NCBI GenBank assembly: GCA_023055505.1 | Contig: JALIRH010000004.1 | Coordinates: forward strand, 21,075,368-21,139,367 | Direction: 5' to 3' | DNA length: 64,000 nt | From: Callipepla californica brunnescens | Taxonomy: Eukaryota > Chordata > Aves > Galliformes > Odontophoridae | Shown: positions 25,301 through 37,287 of the stretch, piece by piece | Layout of the letters: each line of letters opens with the position of its first letter | Position numbering within the stretch: position 1 is the first letter of the stretch | Translations under genes and position numbers: made by a program | Notes under the pieces: generated by a model | What the model was told of the DNA's origin: nothing | The model's input: only the letters and a program-made list of their open reading frames with translations | The model's database searches: none

Positions 25301-26690
25301 GTTAAACAGTTTAAAACATTGAATGAAGTTGGTGCCACCACAGTGCACGTGCTCACTTGGCAGCAGTGCAGGGAGCTGCAATGGGCTCTGCTCTGTGCAT
25401 GGAGACAATCCCCTCCCAACCTGCCTAATGGTGAGACCCAAATCTGGAATGCTGCAAAAAAAAAAAAAAAAAAAAAAAAAAAGAAAGGAAAAAGAAAACC
25501 ACGAAACACCAAATGGGATTGTGTCATCCTAGTGAGCCTAATTAGCTAATAAAGGTCAGTCTCATTAGAAGCTCTTCAGGGAAGGAGCCACTGAAAGAAA
25601 TCCAACAGCAAAAGACCGTTAACAAGCTGTCCTCCCTCACCTGTGCCAGGAGCACTCAGCAAGAAGCCAAATGTCTTGAACAAGCAATGAAGGAAGGCAC
25701 TGACACACAGGTGCTCTGCAGCAATGAAAACGTGCTCATCCATCAGAAGATCATTCAGTGACATGAAGGAGCTCTGCTTTCCCTCTGCACAGGTGATGTT
25801 GGTTGTCATGGGTCCATGAAGTGAGCCTGTCTCTAAGCTATGCCCCCTCTGCTCAGCTGCCCCCAGAACACCACCTGTCTCCATGTGCTGGGCAGCCAGG
25901 CACACAGCTGCCTCTTACTCCATCTCCTTCCCTACCAGCACACTGCCTCCCTCAGCTAGAAGCTGTTGTCTATGAGTGGATCTGCCATCCTACTGCTGGG
26001 TAACTCTGTTCACGTTTATTCACTCCTGAAAAGACTGATTGTGATTTATAACTTTCCCTTCTCTGATCAGGAAAACTATGAAACTCATAATGTGTCACAG
26101 TACAGAAGTGCCCAGTTAAGGGTGTAGTTTCCAGGGCCTTTCACTTTCACTGAGAACAGAGGTAAAATGGTACAGCTTTCCTCCACAAGGCTGTCATCCC
26201 TCCTGCAACCTGAAAGGTGTGGGAGAAAAGGGGACTGCTCCAAGAGATCTAGACATAACAGAAGCACAGCTCTATCCAAACAAAGGGAAGAAGCATGTCT
26301 TTAGTTTTCTAAGCACCGATCCTGCAGTGCTCCGTGGGCCACAGGGATGCCAACCCATGCTCTTGTATTTCTCTGCAGGACACTTTCCCTGTGCGCTGGT
26401 GGTGATTGCAGCATCATTCCCTCCTCCTCTTGGGCTCTTCTCCAGGGAAGAAAAGTGATTGGAAAACCTCTGAGTATCCTTCAGATGCTGTTGCTTGTGA
26501 CAGGAGGCATGTGGGGGGTGTCCTTCTTCCCCTGCTGTGGATGGAATACATTTTGAACTTGCTCATTCTCATCTGGCTGCAGAGCCCTGCTCTGCCCCAG
26601 CGCCACATCACGGGAGTGACTGCTGCCAGGGTGCTTACACTTAAGAAGACTTGTGGGCTTGTGTTTGCTTGCTTGATTTCAGAGACAGAG
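22335..26690. other. Gene-free stretch with long A run
   Basis: 4.3 kb without a recognised gene. The block at 22,340-22,560 is GC-richer than the surroundings. A 27-base A run at 25456-25482 is the longest homopolymer in the window. Confidence 0.6.
25456..25482. repeat. A27 homopolymer
   Basis: 27 consecutive A, followed by an A-rich G-dotted stretch to about 25,500. It could be the tail of a retrocopy, but no parental transcript was recognised before it. Confidence 0.9.
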
Positions 26691-26905
26691 CCGAAGGAGC
26701 TCCGAGGCCCCGAAAGAGCCCCTTCTCTCCCAGCTCCCCGTGGAGGCTGCCATTCCCACCTCGGTTTCATGCAGAGACGTTTGCCGGCCGGCAGCCGGAG
26801 CAGCAATGAGTGGGGAGCGGCTCCCCCCAGTGGGCGGCAGCAGCAGAAACGCATCGAAACCCGCAGGAGGAGAGTTGGCTGCACACAAAGCAGAGAAGGG
26901 TGAGT
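26690..26905. promoter_or_regulatory. CpG islet with splice donor, possible promoter/first exon
   Basis: About 200 bases with more than ten CpG dinucleotides in an otherwise CpG-poor region, including GCCGGCCGGCAGCCGG. A plus-strand donor-like site GAGAAGG then gtgagt ends at 26899. An ATG at 26805 opens a frame (MSGERLPPVGG) that runs through this donor. Good acceptors follow at 27085 (ttttttcctacag) and 27109 (cattttcag). It may be the promoter of a short plus-strand transcript; the strand is uncertain. Confidence 0.4.
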
Positions 26906-27910
26906 GCCCAGCAGCAGCACATGCAGCGTTGTCTCTGACACTCGCTGCTTGTTGCTGAGATGACTAGAGCATGTCACACACAGCCCCATGACCAAATCCT
27001 GCATCTTGGCTTTACTCTACTTGCCGTGCGGAAATTGTAGTGATGGACTATTTCTCAAAGCTGATAGAGCAATTTTTTCCTACAGATCAGGCAACTCTTT
27101 CATTTTCAGGTTCCCCGGCTGGGCACAGCGGAGAACTTCAGCCCAGAAGTCTGCTGTAGGAAGAGAGCAGAAAGGAATCGATAATGATGGAGAAGGACAA
27201 ATCCAGGAGGAAGAGCAGGCTGCCTCTCAGAAAGTGTGTTGGAGCGCAGGCCTACAGAGGATGCACCTCCTCCTGATGCCCTGCCTCATTACCCAGTGTG
27301 TCCTATGGGACTGCCGACTCTGTTCCCACCATCAGAGCTGAGCTGACCACTGATCTAGGAGAGAGCACTCTGATGGCAACAAGGGCTTTGTTTTGTAAAT
27401 CCTACGAGCAAACCAAGCTTTGTGCACCAACAATGCGCATTTCACTTTGGGAACATTCCTGTGCTGTTTTCAGCTTGCATAGCTTCACTGAAAGCACAGA
27501 AAAGCAGTAAGCACATTTCTTCCAGCTGATGAACACTGGGAGCAGCAATTTTACAAACAGCGCTTAAAGGTTAAACCGACCCCGCTGCCATCTTACACCC
27601 ACCCAAACAACTAAAAGCTCCATCCCAGGAAACTGCAGGGCACACTGGGGCCTGTTCTGCATCAGCTGCTGCTTTAAGTTTAGCAGCCACATCCATTAGC
27701 CTGCAAGAGTGGATGTTAACAAGCAGGAGCTGCGCAGCTCTTATCACTTGACAGCCGATGCCACCTGCTGAGAGGGAGCTCTGCTGTCTGCAGCCTTCAT
27801 TCAGCACAGCGGGAGCAAAATGGACTTTGACAAGCAAACTACGCAGCTAAAACACTTCACAACCATAAAAAGGTGGGAGGAGAAGCAGAAGGGGATCAGC
27901 AGAGCGGCGG

Positions 27911-28170
27911 CTTGAGTGGGACTGCTCCGAAAGTAATGCCTCCTATTTGATGATGCTGGCCCATAATGTCAGAGGTAAATACTGGAGGCATAGCAGTAGA
28001 GGTTGAGTCTTCTCACCAATATTCCATTGCATTTTGTTGCTGTGCAACAGATGGCAGCAAAGGGACGGTCTGATACGATGGCATCTGACATGGAAGCGTG
28101 GATGAAGCAGAAGGCCATCACTGCAGGAAAACTACATCCAGTGACATTGATTGCTGCCCTATGCCTGAAA
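27911..28170 (+). mobile_element. Mariner (Galluhop-like) fragment
   Basis: The left end GACTGCTCCGAAAGTAATGC then CTCCTATTT is the terminal-repeat pattern of bird mariner elements. About 130 bases on, ATGGCAGCAAAGGGACGGTC leads into a decayed transposase start: MASDMEAWMKQKAI, compared with the family's MEVRMKQR-type start. Homology fades near 28,165 and no right end was found, so this is a left-end fragment with no function. Confidence 0.82.
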
Positions 28171-28289
28171 GGTGGGAAGCCAGAGGAGAGCAGGGAAATC
28201 AGTCAGTGAGAGCACAGCACGCTGTTACTGTCAGACTCCTGCACACCCCGTATTTCCCACGGCAGCTGTTTCCCGTTAATTGGCACTTA

Positions 28290-28710
28290 CTGAGAAACAC
28301 GCGGCCGCCCCTCGGAGCTGCGGTTTCAAAAGCAAAGCAGCCAGCCCCGAATCCTTAAAGAAACGTCCCGCAGCTTGAACGCGTGACGCACCACGGGGGA
28401 GCACAGATTGGAAAAAGCAGATGCAAACAGAGCACATCTCAAAAACATCTCACAGGGAAAGCGGAGACTTCCTCGCCCATTCCCTTGAACCCGCGGCGGA
28501 GGTGTGAAGCGGGCTGTGCGAGATCAGTCCGAAATAACGGGGAAAAGAAAAAAAATCGCCCACCCCTCGGTCCGTGCAGAGAGCGGCAGTCCCCGCCAGA
28601 GGGAGCCGGGAACGCGTCGCTGGAGGAAGCTGCCTGCGGCCCCTGCAGCCGTGCGACGATGCCATCTGCAGGTGAGAGCTGGCTACGGCGTGGCTGCGCC
28701 TTCGGTTGAT
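28290..28710. promoter_or_regulatory. CpG island, candidate promoter
   Basis: The strongest CpG-rich block in the window, with some 35 CpGs over about 420 bases (for example ACGCGGCCGCCCCTCGG, CCGCGGCGG, AACGCGTCGC). Donor-like motifs leave it both ways: plus strand CATCTGCAG then gtgagagc (exon end 28671), and minus strand TTTCTCA then gtaagtg (exon end 28291). Being downstream of SIPA1L1, it could be a 5' non-coding exon of RGS6 (minus strand) or a lncRNA promoter. No coding exon links it to either. Confidence 0.5.
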
Positions 28711-28749
28711 CTTGGAGGGTCCTCGCAACCCGTTCCCTCCTTGAGGAAA

Positions 28750-28910
28750 GGCGCCTTGAGAGCCTGCAGGGTTGGGATCCATCACCCACAGCTCTCTGGG
28801 CAGCTGTGCCAGAGCCTCACTGCCCCCTTGAGTAAAGAATTTCCTCTTGCTATCCACCCTAAATCTCCCCTCTTTTGGTTTAATGCCAGCCCTCCTGGCT
28901 GTAAAGAGGC
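28750..28910 (-). mobile_element. CR1 fragment
   Basis: Inverse CR1 3' region: CTCTCTGGGCAGCTGTGCCAG, AGCCTCACTGCCCCC, AGTAAAGAATTTCCTCTTGC, CACCCTAAATCTCCCCTCTT. It abuts the CpG island. Confidence 0.8.
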
Positions 28911-30917
28911 ATCTATGGGTAAATTGCTACATTTACTGTAATTTTACACTATCTAGAAACTCGGGTGTTTCAGATGCAGGATGAACAGAGCAAGGTCGAG
29001 ATAACACAATAGATACCGGCTCTAGAGTTTGGGCCATCCACCCACACACAGCTTTTTTGATGCAGCCACTTCTAAGCGATGCTCTCAGGGCTACAAGCAG
29101 AGCAGGGAGCCCTGCAGAAATTCATCTATCCATGCTATCTTTAGAAGCTGACAGTAGAAGTAGCCTGTTTTAGAGCACAATTCCCACTTAAGAGAAACAA
29201 CTGTGAGACAGCAACTGTGTTTTTGTCCAGCTATGTGGCTTACATAGAGAGAACCTAGACTGATTTGTTGTGGTCCAGCAGAGTTGGGCTAGAAGAAGTC
29301 CTAACTGAGCTGCCACGGGAACAGAGAGCACAGGGCACCCTTGTGCTGACCTGGAGTGCCTGCTGCCACCTCTCTAATCCAGGGCAAGCGCTTACAGGAA
29401 TGCATCATCAAGCATCATCTCTAGCACCTCCTAAACCTTACATACGCAGAAATGGCTGGGAAAATGTCAGGCATTTCTCTCTTCATCCTCCCAGTGAGGA
29501 AAAACGTGCTAAAGATGAGGTCAGGATTGTCATGGTTCCTGCCCACCTCCCCCTCCATCTCTATGGAAGCTGTGTTGTCAGCCATGCCTGAGCCTCCCAC
29601 CGCCTCCTGCATCAGGCTACCTCCTGGCTGCTGCAATCTGCTCTGCTTCTCCCAGCGCCTGTCTGCCACTGAACGCACACAGTGTCGTCATCTGACAGCC
29701 ATGTGAGCTGCCAAAACCCTATCCAGCATGAGCCAGAACATCCTCAGTTCAGAGAAGAACTTTTATCATCAGGATCAGAAGCCTCCCTACTGCTGAAAGT
29801 CTTCTCCAGCTTAAAAGGCTTTCACCTCACTGGAGCAGCTCCCAGCCATGAGCAGACCCTCCCCAGAACCAGAGCAGTGAAGGAAGCAGTTCTGCAGAAG
29901 GAGCCTTGTGGCAGCTTCCAAAGCTGCTCAGATCAAGCAGCTTCCAAAGGCTCTGAGTACCTCCAAAGAAGTTGCAGCACTGACAGGAGTGACGAGGCCC
30001 AAATTATTATCTGAACCAAAAGGAGTAAGAGAAAACTGAAGCCCAGTTCCTGGCTGTCTCAGCAACATCTTACTGCTCCTCCTGCCATCTTCAAAACACA
30101 GAGAAAAGTTGCCATGCACTAACATTTTTATCATTGTCTTTTGGTAGCGAAGTACCTGACAGTGCAAGAAGAAAACTCTCCAAGGAGAGCAGATAGTCCT
30201 GAAACACATTTTGGAAATAGCTGTCAGGCCTCATGAATAAAAAGTGAGTTACAAAGTACATTAGAGTATCCCTGTGTCAGCTAATACCCTACTAAGGATT
30301 TCTGTCTTTATCACAGACATCAGATACAGAAAAAATCTTATCGGGCTTGGTCCGCCCTTGGGGAACATAGCAGGATTAGCCTCTGTAGGATGCGTGCAAG
30401 CACTTTGTTTCACCCAGAGAGACCTGTGATTAATTCCCATCTGCAAGGTGCTAAGGGCAGAAGCACAGAGGAGCAAGCAGAGTGCCAGCTCGCCACGCTC
30501 CAGCTGGAGGAAAATCCCACAGCACACAGAGATGCACACAGCAGCGTCTCTGCCTGGTAGCAAGAGGATGCTCTCCCCTTCTACACCATTGCTGCAAGCC
30601 CAGCAGCAAAATAGTTCCCTGCTCATCAACTTTCATTTGGTTTCATTATAATCCTCCAGCACCTGTCTGATTTCAGTTACCTCCTTTTTCCCCATCAGCT
30701 GCAGCGTTCACCCCCCCTTTCCCTGTCTGCTAGAGAAGCTGTCCACACCACACTGGAATCAAGCTGGGTCAAGGGGTTATTGGCACCCATAACATGCCGG
30801 TAACATCTGCCTGGGAAAGGGAGGTGCCCTGAGGAGCTGACTGGGCCACTGACCTCTTCTTTCAGCCCGAAGTGGGGCTGGAGACTGCCTGGGGGCCCAG
30901 ACACCACGAGGTCAATT
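28911..30917. other. Gene-free stretch
   Basis: 2 kb with many small overlapping frames but no recognised gene or repeat. Confidence 0.55.
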
Positions 30918-31240
30918 AGAATCATAGGATCATTAGAGTTGGAAGGGACCTTTAAAGGTCACACTGTCCAACTCCCTGCAATGAACAGGGACATGCACAG
31001 GTTGCTCAGGGCCTGATCCAGCCTGGGCTTGAAAGTCTCCAGAGACAGGGCATCAACCACATCACTGGACAACCTGATCCAGTGCCTCACCATCCTCACT
31101 GTAGAAGACTTTTTCCTTATGTATGTCCAACCTAAATCTACCCTCTTTGAGCTTGAAGCCATTTCCTGTTGTTCTACCACCACAGACCCTATTAAGGAGC
31201 CTGTCGTCCCCTTCTTTCCTGTAGCTCCCCTTTAGATACT
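30918..31240 (-). mobile_element. CR1 LINE 3' end
   Basis: Well-kept inverse CR1 3' end. It begins AATCATAGGATCATTAGAG, TTGGAAGGGACCTTTAAAGG, passes CAACTCCCTGCAATGAACAG, GCCTGATCCAGCCTGGGCTT, GTCTCCAGAGACAGGGC and AACCTAAATCTACCCTC, and fades at about 31,240. It is 5'-truncated and non-coding. It is the least diverged 3' copy in the window. Confidence 0.93.
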
Positions 31241-32470
31241 GAAAGGCTGAATTCTGTGAATGCTGTTAACTGATGGCTCCCAGCACATTGCACCATACTT
31301 GTAGGTCTTTCCCCCCATGACAGCTGTGAGTGCCCCAAACCTGCCTTTTCCCCCACCCTGTTTACCTTCACTGGGATTTCTGATTAATCCCTCAAGAACA
31401 GCGGAGGATTTAGCAGTCCTACCCTGGGGACTCTCCTTCAGACTTCCCAGCTAGACATGTGGTGTGCAGGTTCACAGGCCTGTGCCTTTCCCTGTCATAG
31501 GAGCTCAGGTGTGGGGGAACCAAAGTGGAGGAACCAAGTAGTCACTGAAACAGGAATGGATAAAAAGAACCTGAATGGCATTCACTAGGTTAGGATTTCC
31601 CATCCCTGAGTCAATACATGAAGAGCGCTAACAAGAAAAGCCAGGAGAAAACAGATCCAACTGGTAACCTTGTGTGCTTTCCTGGGAGGTGCAATTCCAA
31701 ATCATCTTGGACAAAGGAGACGATGAAGCAGCCTTTCAGCACCCCACACTAACTCTGTACACCGGGCTGTATGGCAGAAGGGAGGTAATAGCAGCACTTC
31801 CTTCTGTATGCTCCTTTTCCACCTCCCCAGCTGTCTTCTATCTGGGAGCTCAGTCAGAGGTCAGTGAAGCAGCCACTAAGTGTACAGACAAGGCAGACTC
31901 ACTGCCTCCACTCATCTGCTGATCCTACCAAAGGGCATTGAGTCAAGCTCTGCCCTAAAAGTCTTTTAGAAAAATAGGCTCTCGTGTGATAAGGAATGGA
32001 TGGATGAATGAATGGTTAAATAACAGGGAATAAAAGGTGGAAACAAGCAGCAAGATTTCGCAATGGAGGGAGGTCACCATGGAAGACTGAAAAGAATGAG
32101 TGCCGGAGGTTGTGATGCTCAGTGGACTTGGTAAATTACCTGGAAAATGAGTGGGTAGGAGAAGTGAGAAACCTTATGCTGGCACAAGGATATGCTGAGT
32201 AAAACCACAAGGGATATCTGTGGAGAGCTGCAGAACAACCATATGCTACAGAGTGACAAGGTGAGAAAAGAGTAGATAACCTGCAACCTAGAAACTCGAA
32301 ATAGTGGACACGGGAAAAGCAGCGCTGACCTCGTTACGTCAAGATGGGCTCTTGAGCTGGCTCTTAGGAATAAGGTCAGCTCAGTTTATGTTTGGTAGCA
32401 GAAAACGAAGTGTCAGGAACACTTTTGGAAGGAATGGAGAACAGAATGGAGAATGTCAGGGTAACGTGAC
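31241..32470. other. Gene-free stretch
   Basis: No recognised gene. Purine-rich 32,000-32,300. Confidence 0.55.
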
Positions 32471-32474
32471 AGTG

Positions 32475-32725
32475 TACCTGCATCCCAAATACCATGTGCA
32501 CTTGTGGTCTTTTGCTGTCTGCAAAAGGACCGAGCAGAATGTAAAGGGCTCAGAGAAGAGCAATAGGAAAGATCTGAAAGTGCTTCCATAGGAATAGGAA
32601 CATAAGGACCAGGCTGGAAGAGAAACGACTGCAGGATGGTGCAATAAAGATATTTAACATCATGGTGAGAAGACAGGAATTAAGGAGTGGTTAAGCTGAG
32701 GAGAGTCAGATGGAAACAGCGGGTG
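32475..32725 (+). mobile_element. Diverged CR1/L3-like fragment (tentative)
   Basis: Sense-strand resemblance to the end of CR1/L3 ORF2: GGCTCAGAGAAGAGCAATAG, then GGAACATAAGGACCAGGCTG and AAGAGAAACGACTG. Very decayed; assigned from pattern memory. Confidence 0.4.
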
Positions 32726-35609
32726 GAAATTTGAAAGAAGCTAATGGAGGGTTAGCTGCAGGGCCTCCCTGGGACAGATGACGGAAGTTTATGCGGGTTC
32801 TGAAACATAACACAAGTTAACAGAGGAAAATCCACAGAGGACCAATACAAGTAATCACGACCTCAAAGAAGAGGAAGTCCCTAACCCAAATTGCTAATTC
32901 CAGGGAAATAGCCATGCTCTGTTTCAGTATTTTGTCCTGGACACCCCATGCTGAATACAGACCCGGGATGACTTCAGTCTCATCAAATCCCAGCCATCCC
33001 CTGAGCAAGCATGGGCCCCAGATAAGGAGTAACCACCAGCCCAGCACCTGGAATTGATGTCTGCTAAAGACTGCAGTCTCTCGGCAAGAGGTGCTTCTTG
33101 AATGGGTGCAGAATGTATTTTCGTTATTTTGGTTTTCCAATTAGTGTAATGCAGTAGTTAGTTCCAGGTAAAGCTAGGACACCAATGGGAAGCCGAAGAG
33201 GAAAGGCTGTCCCTCTCTTCTTTTTCTATTCTAGGTTAAAATAAATACAATATTTAACATGTCTAGAAGTGATGGGATCCTGGATCTATTGTTAACCAGA
33301 GGAAAGTAATACCTTTCTAGTTTTAAGCAGAAATAAGTTCTTAAAAAAATATTGGCCACTTAATGTCATTCTTTTTAACTGGAAAAAAACAACAACCATA
33401 ATGTGCTCTCTGGTTGTACTGAGTTTCTGTGCAAGTGGACATCAGGAGTGTAAATTGATCCATTCAAAGAAGAAAAGAAACACGCGGCATTTTCTGATGT
33501 AAGAATGTCAGAAGCACTAGGAGGACTCTGGCTGGGGCAGCAGAGTGGCCTACTGACGTGAGGCACTCACTGGGGAAAAAACATCACTTACCATCTTGAA
33601 AAATGCAACCTCTGAAATGGAATGTTGAAGACACTCTGCCAAGAATATTAAAGTCAGCTCCACCTGTATCTATGTTACTTCACTGTTAAAATCGGGGAGG
33701 AAATGAACCGGTGCATCCCCAGGCCTCTATCTGCGTGGTGCTGCAGCAGTGTGGGCAGGGCAGAAGTGCAGGAAGCTGTGCTGAGCTCTGCAGGCACAGC
33801 CAAAACCCACAGGGGCTGAAGTGCCAGGCGAGCACTTGCTTCTGCTGCACGTTATCTCTGGCACACGGCTCTCTGGGCACACACGGCACAGCCTGTTCCT
33901 CCTGTACTAGTGAGTTATCAGCTGAGCTCCCAGCTCCTGTTAAGCAAACTCAGCTTGGGGTATAAGATGCAAAGACGATGCAGATTGGCCTTGACAGTCT
34001 TTAGATTTGCATCTAGCCAAAGCTAAAAGCCCTGCAAGGAGAAGTGGCTGTTGCTGAAGAGCTCTGAAGTAAATATTTCTATTTCTACCTCTTTTCCTCA
34101 CCAGCTTCTCCTCACCAGCAGCACAGCAAGGATTTCCTCACCACAGCTTAGAGGTGAGGGACCTTCACAACCTCCTCATCTTGCTCCTGCCCATTAGGAA
34201 CTGCCTCAGGAAAGCCCTGCTACAAGGGCAGCAGTGGAGGACAGACAGCATCCCTCCTCTCACCCAGGGAACCCAATTTTGGATGCCATGAGAGCAGTAA
34301 ACAGCCTCCTGTTCCTTGCTGTCTTGCAGCAGAGTGAGTTGCTCACACAGGGGGTTGACACCGTACTGGGGCGTCTGCTAGGAGACAGCAGAACGCCTCG
34401 GAGGAGGATTTGTTAACCACTGGGAGATGAGAGAAGGATTATGTAAAGGTTTTTGTAAAAACAAACCAGCCCCCACACTGTGCCTGGTTTCATGGGGAAT
34501 ATTTGCTGGGCCCTTTCCCACCAAGGGAAAAAAAGGCTGTCTCACAATACCTATTCAGCCGGCCTGGAACACACCACAGCTTTTTGCAGAAAGCACAGTG
34601 TGATACAGTAACCACACTTCTGGGGGAGTAAAGCCTTGATGCACCATGTTTCATGCCACAGCATACCTCCCCTACAGCCACAGTTGGCCACCCAGTGTCC
34701 TTCCACCATCCTCCCCCTCAGTCTCCCCTCCTGCATGCCCCTCACCTCATCCTACACCCTCTGACCCCATACCCACACCTGCTTCACTGCTCATTGAGCA
34801 GTGCCCATCACACCCAGGGCAGAAGAGGAGGGCAGTCCCTGCTCCACGCTCCTCCCACATCCCCCTGCCCAGGAAGCAGCTGTCCCTGGCTGCAGATTAC
34901 TGCAAGTCAGAGCATGCCCAGCCCGACCTACCCTGCAAGGTGAAGCATGGGAACCACCAGCGCACATTACTTATGGCTGCGGGCAGGGCAGCTCTTCCAC
35001 CTGCAGGAAGCCAGCTCCCCATTTTTGCTTGTGCAGGATGTTCATCCACCGGGCTGGAAAACATCTGTTAAAAACACATTCAAGATAATTCCCCGGGTCA
35101 AAGAATAAGATCTGGAAAACAAAACAAATGGAACATCTGACCCTCCCTAGGCCTGATGTCCAGTGCTTACAGATTTGGCTCTGGGACACAGAAAGCCAAG
35201 CGAGCCCAGGTGGGTGTGCCAGGGTGGCTTGACCTAAACCGGCTTCCATTTCCAAATGAAAACTGGAATCTCGAGAGGTAATAAATGACAAATAAAAACC
35301 AAAACCCTGCCCATCCTCTATTTGCCTGGTGAAGATCAGGGAACTGTTACAGGTAACAAAACTTAGCTGTACGAAGGCAAATGGGGAAATAATTTGTGCA
35401 GTAACATAAGCAAAATATCAGCAGACAAAGTGTGCATGTACATACCAAGTAACAGCCTTCCAGGGCATAAAAAGGAAAAACCAGAGAACAAAACCCCTCC
35501 AACCCCAAGCAATCAGTTAAGAGGTACGAGAAGGAAGCAGGAAGAAATGAGTACTCTGGACAAAGTTTCAAACAACAAACCCAACAAAATCAGAAGAAAA
35601 TGGTTTAGA
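32726..35609. other. Gene-free stretch downstream of SIPA1L1
   Basis: 2.9 kb before the probable SIPA1L1 3' end. A C-rich, proline-coding-like block at 34,640-34,900 is open in several frames but shows no gene structure. Confidence 0.55.
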
Positions 35610-35627
35610 AGAGCCTTTAAAATGAGT

Positions 35628-35633
35628 TTTATT
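35628..35633 (-). terminator. SIPA1L1: Distal poly(A) signal AATAAA
   Basis: The minus strand reads gacaataaaactc. About 20-50 bases further downstream comes a T/GT-rich element (tttgttgggtttgttgtttg), the usual layout of an efficient cleavage site. This is the best candidate for the main 3' end of SIPA1L1. Confidence 0.6.
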
Positions 35634-37281
35634 GTCAGAATTTTACAAGTAGCCTTCAGTGGCATCATACAAGAAGAACTCTGTTGCAAAACTCTAATAA
35701 ATAGTCTGCCCCAAGTCCCAAAATATTTTTTTGAAATAAAATAAAACCCAAACTTAAAAGAGAATAAAAGCAAGACCTCAGGATGCTCAGAGATGTTAGC
35801 AATATTTCCCATTTACAAATTATATCAGGCATTATATAAATCTCCTTCATACAAGTCATTAAAAAACCCAAGACATTCTAAACCTTTACAAAAGCACTCC
35901 AGAAATAGTTCCAAAGAGATCCATTTCCATCACAAAACATTAGAGAAGAACTCCATGGGGATTAGCATCACAAATGAAGTTTGAGGTTGGAGTGTAGGGT
36001 GCACTTGTGTGGAGCAAGATTAAAGAGTGTGAAAAGGGGATTTGAAAAGAGCGTGGAAGTTTCTGTGACAAGCCTACGCCTGATGATTTTATCCCATCTG
36101 AGAATGTGGTAAAGGGGAGGGAGGGTTGTTCTTGTAGTTTACTCCAAATTTGCTGCACCTTGTGCAAGGCAGTATTTGTTAACATAGTCAGAAGGGAACA
36201 GAAAAGGTTTCTCAGCACACTGCACAGCTCAGTGCTCATGCAGACTGCAGCGCCTACACCTAAAAGGTATTTTCTGGAGAGGTAATATGTTGTGGCAAGT
36301 CGGCTGTTCCTTCAAAGAACATGAAATTAACTTTCCTGACATGAGGCAGTTTGGGAAATCTCATGCTAGACAGCTTCACTGCGAGTTGGGGATTTCAGAG
36401 CTCCAATCCTATCCCAGTACATTGGAAAAATATACTTCTCTAATTTCTCTATGTATTCCTCTGCTCGTGGTCACAAAGGATTTAAAGACCTCCCATGTCA
36501 CTGAACAAAAGCTTAGCAGACATTTCTCAAATCTGCAGTGATTTGAGAAGACCAGGAGAAGTGAAACAGGAGGGCTGGTGCACTGAGATGGCTTATGTGG
36601 ATTTTCATGGAAACGTTTTGGGGCGTGTGGAGGAAATCTTAATCTCTTTACAACTTCAGCCTAAGTCTTCTGCACATACGACAGTAACAGACTCCCCTGG
36701 AAGGGTTGGGGACGATCCTTAAGCGGTACAGCAGCAGTGCTTGGTATCTGAGCCTGCCTGACTCAATACAAACTGCAGCACGCCTTGTTTTGCTGTTCGT
36801 AAAGTTATATGCAGCCGTTGCTTCCACAGGAAACAAAGGCTACCAGAAATGCTAATGCAATGGATGTGTGATAATATGCCTCACCCACGGCTCAGGTCTC
36901 TCATCTCTCTCCAGATGTCGTGATGCTGGTTGTACTGTACCTACAGACACACACTCTGTATGGGAAGGTAGCACTAGCAATCAAGCACAAATTGCTAAGG
37001 AGACACCTAAAACATTGCATTACATCCCCTTGTCTGTGGCATACTTCGGAAAACAATGTAAGAAAAACAGTAAAATAAACATTTCTTTCTAATTTTCTAG
37101 ATGTCATAATATTTGCCAAAGCTGCAAGGAAAAGCAGATTACCTGAAACAGAGAGAAAAGAGATAATGGAACCAGAGGCAGATGGAGCAGCAAGCCTGAT
37201 CCAGCCTCCAAATCGCTTGGTACGCAACAGATAAAGAAACAATGTGCAAAAAATAGACATTCACATTTTAGCAGTTAAACT

Positions 37282-37287
37282 TTTATT
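37282..37287 (-). terminator. SIPA1L1: Proximal poly(A) signal AATAAA
   Basis: The plus strand reads tttatt, so the transcript would read AATAAA about 230 bases after the stop. A T-rich stretch follows 15-45 bases downstream on the minus strand. It would give a short-3'UTR form. Confidence 0.55.

Noticed and set aside
26414..27004. 196-codon minus-strand open frame across the CpG islet.
   Set aside because: Stop-poor because of high GC; the plus strand is open too, and no recognisable protein sequence appears.
28439..28941. Four overlapping open frames of 108-145 codons on both strands.
   Set aside because: They sit on the CpG island and the adjoining CR1; high GC explains the lack of stops.
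34646..35071. Proline/serine-rich plus-strand open frames, up to 141 codons.
   Set aside because: They come from a C-rich low-complexity tract, are open in several frames at once, and have no splice or family support.
1..35600. Coding exons of RGS6, the expected next gene downstream of SIPA1L1.
   Set aside because: No DEP, GGL or RGS domain peptide was recognised in any minus-strand frame; only non-coding first exons could be hidden here.
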